Positions 44,979 to 53,131 of a DNA stretch of 64,000 nucleotides are shown here, piece by piece (positions within the stretch are counted from its first letter, which is position 1; each line of letters begins with the position of its first letter). This DNA comes from Flavobacterium sp. ALD4 (GTDB taxonomy: Bacteria > Bacteroidota > Bacteroidia > Flavobacteriales > Flavobacteriaceae): positions 310,001 through 374,000 of the forward strand of contig NZ_PJBJ01000030.1 in assembly GCF_002836475.1 (NCBI RefSeq). Reading direction: 5' to 3'. The position numbers were made by a program, and so were the translations under genes. The notes beneath the pieces are model-generated. The model was not told the DNA's origin and made no database searches. It saw only the letters and a program-made list of their open reading frames with translations.

Positions 44979-45045
44979 CTATTGTTGATTTGCATTTTGT
45001 TGATTTGGTAATTCGAATTATCAAATCAACAAAATGCCTTTATTT

Positions 45046-46179
45046 TTATTTATTTAAGAATTCTAAAACGCTACACGTTATGAATTTTATTTGTTCGTCA
45101 TCCAACTCCGTATGCATAGGAAGAGAAATCACTTCTTTTACCAATTGGTTTGTTACTGGAAAGTCTTCTTCTTTATATCTTGAATCTAAATATGCTTTTT
45201 GTGAGTGCAATGGAATTGGGTAATAAATCGCACATGGAATATCTTTGCTTAACAAATGTTTCATCAAACCATCTCTGTCTGCGTCTACAATACGTAAGGT
45301 ATATTGATGAAAGACATGACAGTCGCAGATGTCGCAAATATTTGGCGCTACAATATTTTTATGCCCTTCAAATGCAGCCGAATATTTACGTGCTGCATCC
45401 TGTCTAGCTTTTCCATATTGATCTAATAAAGGCAGTTTAGCGTTTAAAACCGCTGCTTGAATACTATCCAAACGAGAATTCACTCCTACCACATCATGAT
45501 GATAACGCTCATACATACCGTGATTCACAATCCCGCGGATTTTATGCGCCAAGGCGTCGTCATTAGTGAAAATGGCTCCTCCATCCCCATAACAACCTAA
45601 ATTTTTAGATGGAAAAAATGAAGTTGACCCTACGTGTCCTATCGTCCCCGCTTTCTTTTTGATTCCAGTAGAAAACTTACAATTAGCACCAATCGCTTGT
45701 GCGTTGTCCTCGATTACGTATAAGTTATGCTCTTTAGCAATTGCCATAATAGCTTCCATATTAGCGGCTCGTCCGAATAAGTGAACGGGCACTATTGCTT
45801 TTGTTTTGGGTGTAATTGCTTTCCTAATTGCGTCGATAGAGATATTCATGTTGTATAAATCCACATCAACTAAAACAGGAGTCAGTTGCAATAAGGCAAT
45901 CACTTCCACAGTAGCAGCAAACGTAAAATCAGCCGTAATAACTTCATCACCCGGTTTTAAATCCAATCCCATCATTGCAATTTGCAAAGCATCCGTTCCG
46001 TTTGCGCAAGGAATGACATGTTTAACGTCAAGATACTCTTCTAAAGATTTTTGAAACTGGTGAACCTGTGGTCCGTTGATATACGTATTAGTATCTAAGA
46101 CCTCTTGAATAGAAACATTAACCGTTTCTTTTATTTTTTCGTATTGACTTTTCAGGTCAACCATTTGGATTTTTTTCAT
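45046..46179 (-). CDS. DegT/DnrJ/EryC1/StrS-family aminotransferase
   Basis: The 377-residue PLP enzyme of the sugar-aminotransferase family has NGTDALQIAMMGLDLKPGDE, the cofactor-contact VIEDNAQAIGA and the Schiff-base Lys in TSFFPSKNLGCYGDGGA, followed by VNHGMYERYHHDVVGVNSRLD. It would transfer an amino group from glutamate to a keto-deoxy sugar nucleotide, feeding lipopolysaccharide, capsule or glycoprotein glycans. Exact sugar not decidable. It is transcribed with galE and divergently from waaA. Confidence 0.92.
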   Translation of the reverse strand: MKKIQMVDLKSQYEKIKETVNVSIQEVLDTNTYINGPQVHQFQKSLEEYLDVKHVIPCANGTDALQIAMMGLDLKPGDEVITADFTFAATVEVIALLQLTPVLVDVDLYNMNISIDAIRKAITPKTKAIVPVHLFGRAANMEAIMAIAKEHNLYVIEDNAQAIGANCKFSTGIKKKAGTIGHVGSTSFFPSKNLGCYGDGGAIFTNDDALAHKIRGIVNHGMYERYHHDVVGVNSRLDSIQAAVLNAKLPLLDQYGKARQDAARKYSAAFEGHKNIVAPNICDICDCHVFHQYTLRIVDADRDGLMKHLLSKDIPCAIYYPIPLHSQKAYLDSRYKEEDFPVTNQLVKEVISLPMHTELDDEQIKFITCSVLEFLNK

Positions 46180-46403
46180 ATATCTATTTAATTTAAACCA
46201 ATTAACCTACTTGTTCAAAAAAAGGTACAAATCATACAAAATAGACAAAACACTATTTTACGATTAAGTCGCAGCACTTTTAAAAATCGAAGTAATTCTT
46301 TTAGACTTTCTTAAAACTCTTACTTGCAAAAATATGAATTTAAGCACTAAGATTTAAATGATAAACAAAAGAAACTGTATTTTAGCCCAATAAAAATTCC
46401 GGT

Positions 46404-47636
46404 ATGCTTTTTCTCTATAACATAGTAATTCAAATTACTGGTTCACTACTAAACTTCATTGCGCTATTCAATTCAAAAATCAAGCTTTTTGTTGAAGGTC
46501 GAAAAATTGTATTTACCACTTTAGAACAGAAAATAAACCCTTCCGATAAAACAATTTGGTTTCATGCTGCCTCATTGGGGGAATACGAGCAGGGGTTACC
46601 CGTAGTAGAAAAAATCAAAGAGGAATACCCGCTACACAAAATAGTAATCACTTTTTTCTCTCCGTCTGGATATGAAGTCCGCAAAAACAACACCGTTGCA
46701 GACGCGACTGTTTATTTACCATTGGACAGCAAAAAAAATGCGAAACGATTCCTGGAAACAGTTCATCCCGACATGGTGTTTTTTATCAAGTATGAATACT
46801 GGTTGAATTATTTAAATGAACTGCACAAACAAAACACCCCTACCTATTTAATATCGGGAATTTTTAGAGAGCAGCAAATGTTCTTTAAATGGTACGGTGG
46901 TTTTTACAGAAAAGCACTGGATACTTTTACCTACTTTTTTGTACAGAATGAAGGCTCAAAAAAGTTGTTACAGCAACTAGGAAAAACAAATGTGGCCGTT
47001 TCTGGTGACACCCGCTTTGACCGCGTTGCCGCTATTTTAGAAAAAGACAATACTTTAGATTATATTTCGCAATTCAAAAATGATACCCTAACCATTGTTG
47101 TAGGAAGTTCCTGGCCGAAAGACGAAGCCTTATTGCTGGACTTTATAAATACCAATACACTGAATGTGAAATTTATCATCGCTCCCCATAACATAAAGAG
47201 TGACCAAATTGAACAGCTAAAAAACAGCATCACAAAAAAAACAGTCGTGTTCTCAGAAAAGCAAGGAAAAAAATTGCCTGATTTTGATGTCTTTATAATT
47301 GACACAATTGGTATTCTAACCAAAATCTATAGCTATGCAGACATCGCCTTCGTAGGTGGTGGTTTTGGGAAAACTGGCGTTCATAACCTACTGGAACCAG
47401 CTACTTTTGGAGTTCCAATAGTAATAGGTCCAAATTATTCTAATTTTGCTGAAGCAATCGCTTTGGTAAATATGAGTGGCTGCAACTCTGTTTCTGATAA
47501 AGCCGAATTAATTGCTGCTTTTAAAGATTTAATTGTAGATGCCAACTTCCGAAGCGAAAAAAGTCATATCTGCAGCACTTTTGTTCAAATGAATAAAGGG
47601 GCGACAAATATCATCATGAAAAACATCGCTCAATAG
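46404..47636 (+). CDS. waaA: 3-deoxy-D-manno-octulosonic acid transferase
   Basis: The 410-residue membrane-anchored glycosyltransferase has an N-terminal anchor (MLFLYNIVIQITGSLLNFIAL) and the motifs FHAASLGEYEQGLPVVEKI (catalytic Glu), VSGDTRFDRV, VVGSSWPKDE and GGGFGKTGVHNLLEPATFGVP. It transfers Kdo from CMP-Kdo to lipid A precursors in lipopolysaccharide assembly. It neighbours galE and the sugar aminotransferase, in line with an envelope polysaccharide locus. Confidence 0.95.
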   Translation: MLFLYNIVIQITGSLLNFIALFNSKIKLFVEGRKIVFTTLEQKINPSDKTIWFHAASLGEYEQGLPVVEKIKEEYPLHKIVITFFSPSGYEVRKNNTVADATVYLPLDSKKNAKRFLETVHPDMVFFIKYEYWLNYLNELHKQNTPTYLISGIFREQQMFFKWYGGFYRKALDTFTYFFVQNEGSKKLLQQLGKTNVAVSGDTRFDRVAAILEKDNTLDYISQFKNDTLTIVVGSSWPKDEALLLDFINTNTLNVKFIIAPHNIKSDQIEQLKNSITKKTVVFSEKQGKKLPDFDVFIIDTIGILTKIYSYADIAFVGGGFGKTGVHNLLEPATFGVPIVIGPNYSNFAEAIALVNMSGCNSVSDKAELIAAFKDLIVDANFRSEKSHICSTFVQMNKGATNIIMKNIAQ

Positions 47637-48105
47637 CTTTCATATTGAACCCTATTCTTGATTTGCTAAACAATTATTAGACGCTTAATTCTTTACAACT
47701 CGAAAAAATGAGTTCCTGATTTATCACAAGGTTTCTTTTGATCAACCAACATCAAAAATTCACTGCCTCAAAAATAAAAACATCCGTTAGAAATCACAAT
47801 CTAGCTTAACATAACTTTCTTATACCATACCCTAATTTATTTACCCTCAATTAATTAAAAAACCAAGCGCTTTAAAATCCAAAAAGAGCGCCTTTTATAA
47901 TAACAAAAAAAAAATCGTTACTAAATTATAAGCAATCCCAAAAACAAGCTCCCTTTCAGTCCCTATCAAACGGCACTTGAACTGTGAAAATGAGCAAATA
48001 ATAAAAAACGAAAATATTTAAAAAAAAAAACAAAAAAAAAATTTACATATCAATTATTTTATATCTTTGCGACGAATTAATAATTAACCTTTATATTAAA
48101 TTAAG
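47637..48105. other. Intergenic region with A-rich tract and small-lipoprotein promoter
   Basis: No coding sequence or RNA gene is recognised in 469 bases. Towards the right end a strongly A-rich tract (48017-48041) precedes TATCTTTG (48062-48069), a good -7 box for the lipoprotein gene; the tract could act as an UP-like element. Confidence 0.5.
48062..48069 (+). promoter_or_regulatory. -7 promoter box of the small lipoprotein gene
   Basis: TATCTTTG 36 bases upstream of the ATG, preceded by a long A-rich tract. Confidence 0.55.
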
Positions 48106-48294
48106 ATGAAAAAAGTATTTTTAAGTTTAGCTGTTGTTGCTGTTTTAACTGTTGTATCTTGTAAAAAATCTGAAGCTGCTGCTGAAGAAACTGTTGCTGC
48201 TGATACTACTGTTGTAGCTATTGATTCTGTAGCTGTTGATACTATGGCTGTAGCGGTTGATTCTGCTGCTGTTGAAGCACCTGCTGCTGAGTAA
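48106..48294 (+). CDS. Very small Ala/Val/Asp-rich lipoprotein
   Basis: The 62-residue protein has a lipobox leader (MKKVFLSLAVVAVLTVVSCK). Its mature part is built almost only of A, V, D, T, E and S (EAAAEETVAADTTVVAIDSV...). Codons are very uniform (GCT, GTT, GAT), which suggests high expression. The leader matches that of the 84-residue lipoprotein at 43668. It has a strong promoter-like context and its own terminator. No known family is recognised. Confidence 0.8.
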   Translation: MKKVFLSLAVVAVLTVVSCKKSEAAAEETVAADTTVVAIDSVAVDTMAVAVDSAAVEAPAAE

Positions 48295-48318
48295 TTTTAA
48301 AAATTACATCAAAAAATT

Positions 48319-48350
48319 AAAGCCATCCGCGCAAGCGAGGTGGCTTTTTT
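48319..48350 (+). terminator. Terminator of the small lipoprotein gene
   Basis: AAAGCCA...TGGCTTTTTT hairpin 25 bases after the stop codon, with inner CC/GG pairs and a terminal T run. Confidence 0.75.
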
Positions 48351-48367
48351 CTTTTGCGGTAGTTCCT

Positions 48368-48412
48368 AAAAAAAGGGTCTCTGAAATAGTTATTTCAGAG
48401 ACCCTTTTTTTT
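48368..48412. terminator. Strong bidirectional terminator
   Basis: AAAAAAAGGGTCTCTGAAAT / ATTTCAGAGACCCTTTTTTT hairpin with a tiny loop, between the lipoprotein (+) and YegP-like gene (-). Confidence 0.85.
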
Positions 48413-48434
48413 ACCACAATTAGAACAACTTGCG

Positions 48435-48782
48435 TCAATCTTCAAAAACAAAACTATCATTCGAAAAATCTAATATCTCCGCTCTTGAGCCATATTTAGT
48501 TATTTCGACGATCCCTTTTTGAACCATCAGCTCTGTACTATACTTTCTACTTGTTGCCACTACCTCATTTTCGACCACTACCCTAAAGAAAAATTTTCCT
48601 TTGGTTGTTTTAAACTTCACATAAGAACAAGTCTCTAAAACCGCCCGTACCTGTTCTACCGCCGATTCACAATCCATCCGCAACTCATAGGCATTACTCG
48701 TGAAAATTGTCTTTCCTTTTCTGGAAGTAAATTCAAACTTATAATCACCACTAAACCTTTTACTAATTACAAAAGACGCCAT
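48435..48782 (-). CDS. YegP/DUF1508-family protein
   Basis: The 115-residue protein consists of two tandem DUF1508 units: GDYKFEFTSRKGKTIFTSNA with ELRMDCESAVEQV, and GKFFFRVVVENEVVATSRKY with ELMVQKGIVEITKYG. Both keep the pattern F-x-F-x-L/V-x(4)G/N. These small cytosolic proteins are widespread and their role is not established. The gene is monocistronic. Confidence 0.85.
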   Translation of the reverse strand: MASFVISKRFSGDYKFEFTSRKGKTIFTSNAYELRMDCESAVEQVRAVLETCSYVKFKTTKGKFFFRVVVENEVVATSRKYSTELMVQKGIVEITKYGSRAEILDFSNDSFVFED

Positions 48783-48920
48783 AAATAATTATTGAAATAA
48801 AATATGTTATCAGAGACTACGCTTCCCTTTACGATAAGAAACCAATCATAGAAAAGTTAACCCTACTAAAATACGATCTTAAATTAACATCTCGCTAATA
48901 AAGGGTTCGGTTTTAAACAA

Positions 48921-48950
48921 AAAAAGCTCCAAACATAGTTTGAAGCTTTT
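48921..48950 (-). terminator. Terminator of the tRNA-Gly/tRNA-Leu operon
   Basis: AAAAAGCTCCAAAC / TTTGAAGCTTTT hairpin begins five bases past the tRNA-Leu 3' end on the minus strand and ends in a T run. Confidence 0.75.
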
Positions 48951-48954
48951 CTAG

Positions 48955-49040
48955 TACTCAGAGCGGGACTTGAACCCGCACGACCATTGCTGATCACTGG
49001 ATTTTAAGTCCAGCGTGTCTACCAATTTCACCATCCGAGC
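48955..49040 (-). tRNA. tRNA-Leu(TAA)
   Basis: An 86-base class II tRNA: acceptor GCTCGGA paired with TCTGAGT, anticodon stem CTGGA/TCCAG with loop CTTAAAA (anticodon TAA), a long variable arm (TGATCAGCAATGGTCG) and T loop GTTCAAG. It lies 14 bases downstream of tRNA-Gly(GCC) and is co-transcribed with it. Confidence 0.96.
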
Positions 49041-49054
49041 ATTATGTGGTGTGG

Positions 49055-49127
49055 AGCGAAAAACGGGATTCGAACCCGCGACCTCGACCTTGGCAAGGTC
49101 GCGCTCTACCAACTGAGCTATTTTCGC
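49055..49127 (-). tRNA. tRNA-Gly(GCC)
   Basis: A 73-base cloverleaf: acceptor GCGAAAA/TTTTCGC with discriminator U, anticodon stem CGACC/GGTCG with loop TTGCCAA (anticodon GCC), T arm GCGGGTTCGAATCCCGT. First gene of a two-tRNA operon. Confidence 0.97.
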
Positions 49128-49276
49128 ATTTTCAATTCTTAAAAAGAACTGCAATACTTGTTCTGTATCGCGGATGCAAATTTAAGCCTTTTATTGAATT
49201 ACACAAGCCTTTTTTGCAAAAAAAAATAATAAAAAAGCTAACCTTTTGATAACCCTAACTTTAAAAATAAATAAGT

Positions 49277-51883
49277 TTATTTTCTAGTAAGCATTCTCTT
49301 TATTTCATTGAGTTTCATCAGCGCCTCCACTGGAGTTACCGTGTTTATATCTAAACTTAATATTTCCTCTTTGATTTCTTCCAATAACGGATCGTCTAAA
49401 TTAAAGAAACTCATCTGCATTTCGTCTTTTTCAGACTTAATCCCATTCAACATATCGCTGGAATGGTTCTTTTCTAATTTCTTCAAGAGCTTTTGCGCTT
49501 TCAAAATCACGATTTGCGGCATTCCCGCCATTTTAGCAACGTGAATACCGAAACTATGTGCACTTCCCCCTTTTACTAATTTTCTAATAAAAAGAACCGT
49601 GTCTTTTAGCTCCTTCACTGCCACATTATAATTCTGAATTCTGGACAATGATTCACTCATCTTGTTTAACTCATGGTAATGCGTTGCAAATAGCGTTTTA
49701 GGCGCTGACGGATGCTCATGCAAGAACTCTGCAATTGCCCAGGCAATGGAGATTCCGTCATAGGTACTCGTCCCTCTTCCAATTTCGTCTAACAATACCA
49801 AACTCCTGTCTGAAATATTATTCAAAATGGAAGCAGTTTCATTCATTTCAACCATAAAGGTGGATTCTCCCATCGAAATATTGTCGCTGGCTCCTACCCT
49901 AGTAAATATCTTATCAACAATTCCCATCCTGACACTGTCTGCGGGAACAAAACTACCCATTTGAGCCAACAGCACAATTAAAGCTGTTTGACGCAAAATA
50001 GCCGACTTTCCGGACATATTTGGCCCAGTGATCATAATCAGCTGCTGTGTTTCTCTATCCAGAAAAACATCATTAGCAATATAAGGCATACCAACCGCTA
50101 ATTGTTTTTCAATAACAGGATGTCTTCCATTCTTGATATCTAGTTCGAATGTTTCATCCAGTTCAGGACAAACATATTTATTCTCCATAGCCAGCTGGGT
50201 AAAAGAACACAAACAATCCAACTGAGCCACTAAATTAGCATTCAGCTGAACCGGTTTTATATACGTTGCAATCCAAGCAACCAATTGCTCAAATAACTCT
50301 GATTCTATTTTATGAATTTTCTCTTCGGCCCCCAGAATCTTGGTTTCATACTCCTTAAGCTCCTCGGTAATGTAACGTTCCGCATTGACTAAGGTTTGTT
50401 TTCGAATCCACTCTGCAGGAACTTTATCTTTATGCAAGTTTCTGACTTCAATGTAATAACCAAAAACATTATTGAAGGAAATTTTCAAAGAAGATATCCC
50501 TGTCAATTGAGACTCTCGTTTTTCAATTCCGTCCAAGAATTCCTTCCCTGAAGTTGAGATCGCGCGTAATTCGTCCAATTCAACATTAACTCCCTTCGCG
50601 ATAGCATTCCCTTTAGCAATAGCGACCGGAGCATCTTGATTTAAGGTATTTTTAATTTTCTCTCGCAATAAATCGCAGCTATGCAAACTGTCTCCAATAA
50701 TCTTCACTGCTTCTTGCGGGCTTTCCAAAGCCAATGTTTTTATGGGAATAATAGCATCTAATGACTCTTTCAAATAAACCACTTCACGAGGCGACACTTT
50801 TCCTGCCGCAATTTTCGAAATGAGACGTTCTAAGTCGGAAATTTGCTTGATTTGATATTGCATTTTTTGCAATACTTCCTGATTTTCTCGTAAGTATGAA
50901 ACAACCTGATGCCGACTTCGTATTTTATTACTGTCTTTTAAAGGCAGTGCCAGCCAACGTTTTAATAAACGGCCACCCATTGGTGAAAGCGTTTTGTCAA
51001 TTACATCCAGCAGCGTGACTGCATTTGGATTGTAACTGTGGTACAATTCCAGATTCCGAATTGTAAATCGATCCATCCATACATAAGCGTCTTCAGCAAT
51101 ACGTTGAATCGCGGTAATATGCTGCACTCTATTGTGTTGTGTTTCGGACAAGTAATACAAAATGGCTCCTGACGCAATAATTCCTTCTTTCAAGTCCTCA
51201 ATACCAAATCCTTTAAGGGAAACCGTTTGAAAATGTTTTGTCAGAATTTCGAACGCATAATCTTCTTTATAAATCCAATCTTCCAAATAAAAACAGTGGT
51301 AATCATCCCCGAAGTTTTCTTTGAAATCATTTTTATTGTTTTTCTGGATCAAAACCTCACTGGGATTGAAGTTTTGCAATAACTTGTCTATATATTCTGT
51401 ATTTCCTTGAGCAGCAAGAAACTCCCCTGTCGATACATCTAAAAAAGAGATCCCTATCGATTTATTGGCAAAAAATACGGAGGCCAAAAAATTATTTGCC
51501 TTTGACTGTAAAACCTCATCATTCATGGAAACCCCCGGAGTCACAAGTTCCGTCACCCCTCTTTTTACAATATTCTTAGTCATTTTAGGATCTTCGAGTT
51601 GGTCACAAATGGCAACACGAAGTCCTGCTTTCACTAATTTTGGCAAATAGGTGTTTATGGAATGATGCGGAAAACCAGCTAATGCTGTCTCTGTAGCAGA
51701 GCCCGCACCACGCTTTGTCAGAGTTATACCCAGTATTTTTGAAGCCCTAACAGCATCTTCTCCAAATGTTTCGTAAAAATCACCTACTCTGAACAACAAA
51801 CAAGCATCGGGATACTTCCTTTTGATCTCATTATATTGCTTCATTAATGGTGTTTCCTTAACCTCTTTATCTTTAGATGCCAA
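49277..51883 (-). CDS. mutS: DNA mismatch repair protein MutS
   Basis: The 868-residue protein has the mismatch-binding motif near the N-terminus (LLFRVGDFYETFGEDA, with F-x-E), core and clamp regions, and the ATPase: Walker A MITGPNMSGKSAILRQ, Walker B VLLDEIGRGTSTYDG and FATHYHEL. It recognises mismatches and, with MutL, starts repair. Length and motifs are complete, including the C-terminal helix-turn-helix. It stands alone, upstream of the tRNA operon in the same direction. Confidence 0.98.
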   Translation of the reverse strand: MASKDKEVKETPLMKQYNEIKRKYPDACLLFRVGDFYETFGEDAVRASKILGITLTKRGAGSATETALAGFPHHSINTYLPKLVKAGLRVAICDQLEDPKMTKNIVKRGVTELVTPGVSMNDEVLQSKANNFLASVFFANKSIGISFLDVSTGEFLAAQGNTEYIDKLLQNFNPSEVLIQKNNKNDFKENFGDDYHCFYLEDWIYKEDYAFEILTKHFQTVSLKGFGIEDLKEGIIASGAILYYLSETQHNRVQHITAIQRIAEDAYVWMDRFTIRNLELYHSYNPNAVTLLDVIDKTLSPMGGRLLKRWLALPLKDSNKIRSRHQVVSYLRENQEVLQKMQYQIKQISDLERLISKIAAGKVSPREVVYLKESLDAIIPIKTLALESPQEAVKIIGDSLHSCDLLREKIKNTLNQDAPVAIAKGNAIAKGVNVELDELRAISTSGKEFLDGIEKRESQLTGISSLKISFNNVFGYYIEVRNLHKDKVPAEWIRKQTLVNAERYITEELKEYETKILGAEEKIHKIESELFEQLVAWIATYIKPVQLNANLVAQLDCLCSFTQLAMENKYVCPELDETFELDIKNGRHPVIEKQLAVGMPYIANDVFLDRETQQLIMITGPNMSGKSAILRQTALIVLLAQMGSFVPADSVRMGIVDKIFTRVGASDNISMGESTFMVEMNETASILNNISDRSLVLLDEIGRGTSTYDGISIAWAIAEFLHEHPSAPKTLFATHYHELNKMSESLSRIQNYNVAVKELKDTVLFIRKLVKGGSAHSFGIHVAKMAGMPQIVILKAQKLLKKLEKNHSSDMLNGIKSEKDEMQMSFFNLDDPLLEEIKEEILSLDINTVTPVEALMKLNEIKRMLTRK

Positions 51884-52009
51884 CTTATATTGTGTTTAAT
51901 TAATGTAAAATGTGACAGCGAATTTAAATATTTTATAACGAATAACTATCACTTCAAAAATTAAAACCAATTTTAAGGAAAAATTAGGTTATTGGCATGA
52001 TTTTTTCTT

Positions 52010-52017
52010 TAGCTTTG
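52010..52017 (+). promoter_or_regulatory. -7 promoter box of the DUF1573 gene
   Basis: TAGCTTTG 27 bases upstream of the ATG, matching TAnnTTTG. Confidence 0.55.
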
Positions 52018-52044
52018 TTCTACTAATCTTAAAAACGAAAAAAA

Positions 52045-52488
52045 ATGAGAAAAATATTTTTACTAGCGATGCTAACTGTTTTAGGAGCAGCTACATCTTG
52101 TGCTCAAGAAACCACAAAAAAAGTAAAAACAACAACTGCTAAAGTTGCCAAAGTAGACGGAGCTGGAATGGCTTTTATTTCCGAAACGATTGATTACGGG
52201 ACAATTGCACACAATGCAGACGGAAAACGCGAATTTGTTTTCACTAACAATGGTACCAAACCTTTAATTATCACAAATACTCAAGGTTCATGCGGTTGTA
52301 CCGTTCCTACTTCTCCAAAAGAGCCAATTGCTCCAGGTGCAAAAGGTGTTATTGGTGTAAAATATGCTACTGACAGAGTTGGAGCGTTTACTAAAACAGT
52401 GACAGTAACTTCAAACGCTGACGGACAAGCGACTAAAATACTTACTATAAAAGGTGTCGTTTTAGCTGACGGTGCTTTAAAGAGCTAA
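52045..52488 (+). CDS. DUF1573 secreted/periplasmic protein
   Basis: The 147-residue protein has a signal region (MRKIFLLAMLTVLGAATSCAQ, with a possible lipobox Cys). One DUF1573 Ig-like domain (about 40-145) follows, with the family pattern IDYGTIAHNADGKREFVFTN, then NTQGSCGCTVPTSPKEPIAPG and VTVTSNADG. These domains are abundant in Bacteroidota envelopes and are of unknown function. Own promoter and terminator (52508-52540). Confidence 0.88.
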   Translation: MRKIFLLAMLTVLGAATSCAQETTKKVKTTTAKVAKVDGAGMAFISETIDYGTIAHNADGKREFVFTNNGTKPLIITNTQGSCGCTVPTSPKEPIAPGAKGVIGVKYATDRVGAFTKTVTVTSNADGQATKILTIKGVVLADGALKS

Positions 52489-52507
52489 ATTTTAATGACA
52501 ATTTAAT

Positions 52508-52540
52508 AAAAAAGCTTCCCTAATTCCGGAAGCTTTTTTT
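52508..52540 (+). terminator. Terminator of the DUF1573 gene
   Basis: AAAAAAGCTTCC / GGAAGCTTTTTTT hairpin directly after the gene. It ends three bases before an in-frame TTG that could wrongly be taken as the start of the next gene. Confidence 0.85.
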
Positions 52541-52563
52541 ATTTGAACAAACCCCAAAAAAGA

Positions 52564-53100
52564 ATGAGAAAACTAGAAAACAGCGAATTAGAGCGAAAAT
52601 CCGTTGAAGATTTTAAAAGCTCAGAAAAGACGCCGGTTATTATCGTCTTAGATGATATCCGAAGTTTGCACAACATTGGCTCTGTATTCAGAACTGCCGA
52701 TGCCTTTTTAATTGAAAAAATATATTTGTGTGGTATCACTGCAACGCCGCCAAATAAAGAGATTCACAAAACAGCACTTGGAGCAACTGAGACGGTAACT
52801 TGGGAACATCACGAAAACGTTCTTGAAGTCATCGAAAACTTAAAAAAAGAAGCCGTTACTACACTCGCCATCGAGCAAGTGGAAAGTGCCATTTTCCTGC
52901 AGGATTTCGAAGTAGAGAAAAATAAAAAATATGCTTTGGTGTTTGGAAATGAAGTTCATGGTGTCTCTCAAGAAGCTGTTGCATTATGTGACGGATGTAT
53001 CGAGATCCCACAATTAGGCACCAAACATTCTTTAAATATCTCGGTAAGCGCAGGGATTGTAGTTTGGGATTTATTTCAAAAAATGAATTGGCCTAAGTGA
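52564..53100 (+). CDS. SpoU/TrmH-family RNA 2'-O-methyltransferase
   Basis: The 178-residue SPOUT enzyme has motif 1 VLDDIRSLHNIGSVFRTADAF, motif 2 KKYALVFGNEVHGVSQEAV and motif 3 IEIPQLGTKHSLNISVSAGIVVWD, which together form the knotted SAM site. It probably methylates a ribose in tRNA or rRNA; the target is not clear. Start chosen at ATG 52564, since the in-frame TTG at 52543 touches the upstream terminator. Confidence 0.9.
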   Translation: MRKLENSELERKSVEDFKSSEKTPVIIVLDDIRSLHNIGSVFRTADAFLIEKIYLCGITATPPNKEIHKTALGATETVTWEHHENVLEVIENLKKEAVTTLAIEQVESAIFLQDFEVEKNKKYALVFGNEVHGVSQEAVALCDGCIEIPQLGTKHSLNISVSAGIVVWDLFQKMNWPK

Positions 53101-53131
53101 TTTTTGAGTAAAAAATGAATACTTTTATCGC

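Noticed and set aside
48951..49249. Open frames over the tRNA-Leu/tRNA-Gly pair on both strands
   Set aside because: They overlap well-formed tRNA genes and have no protein-like features.
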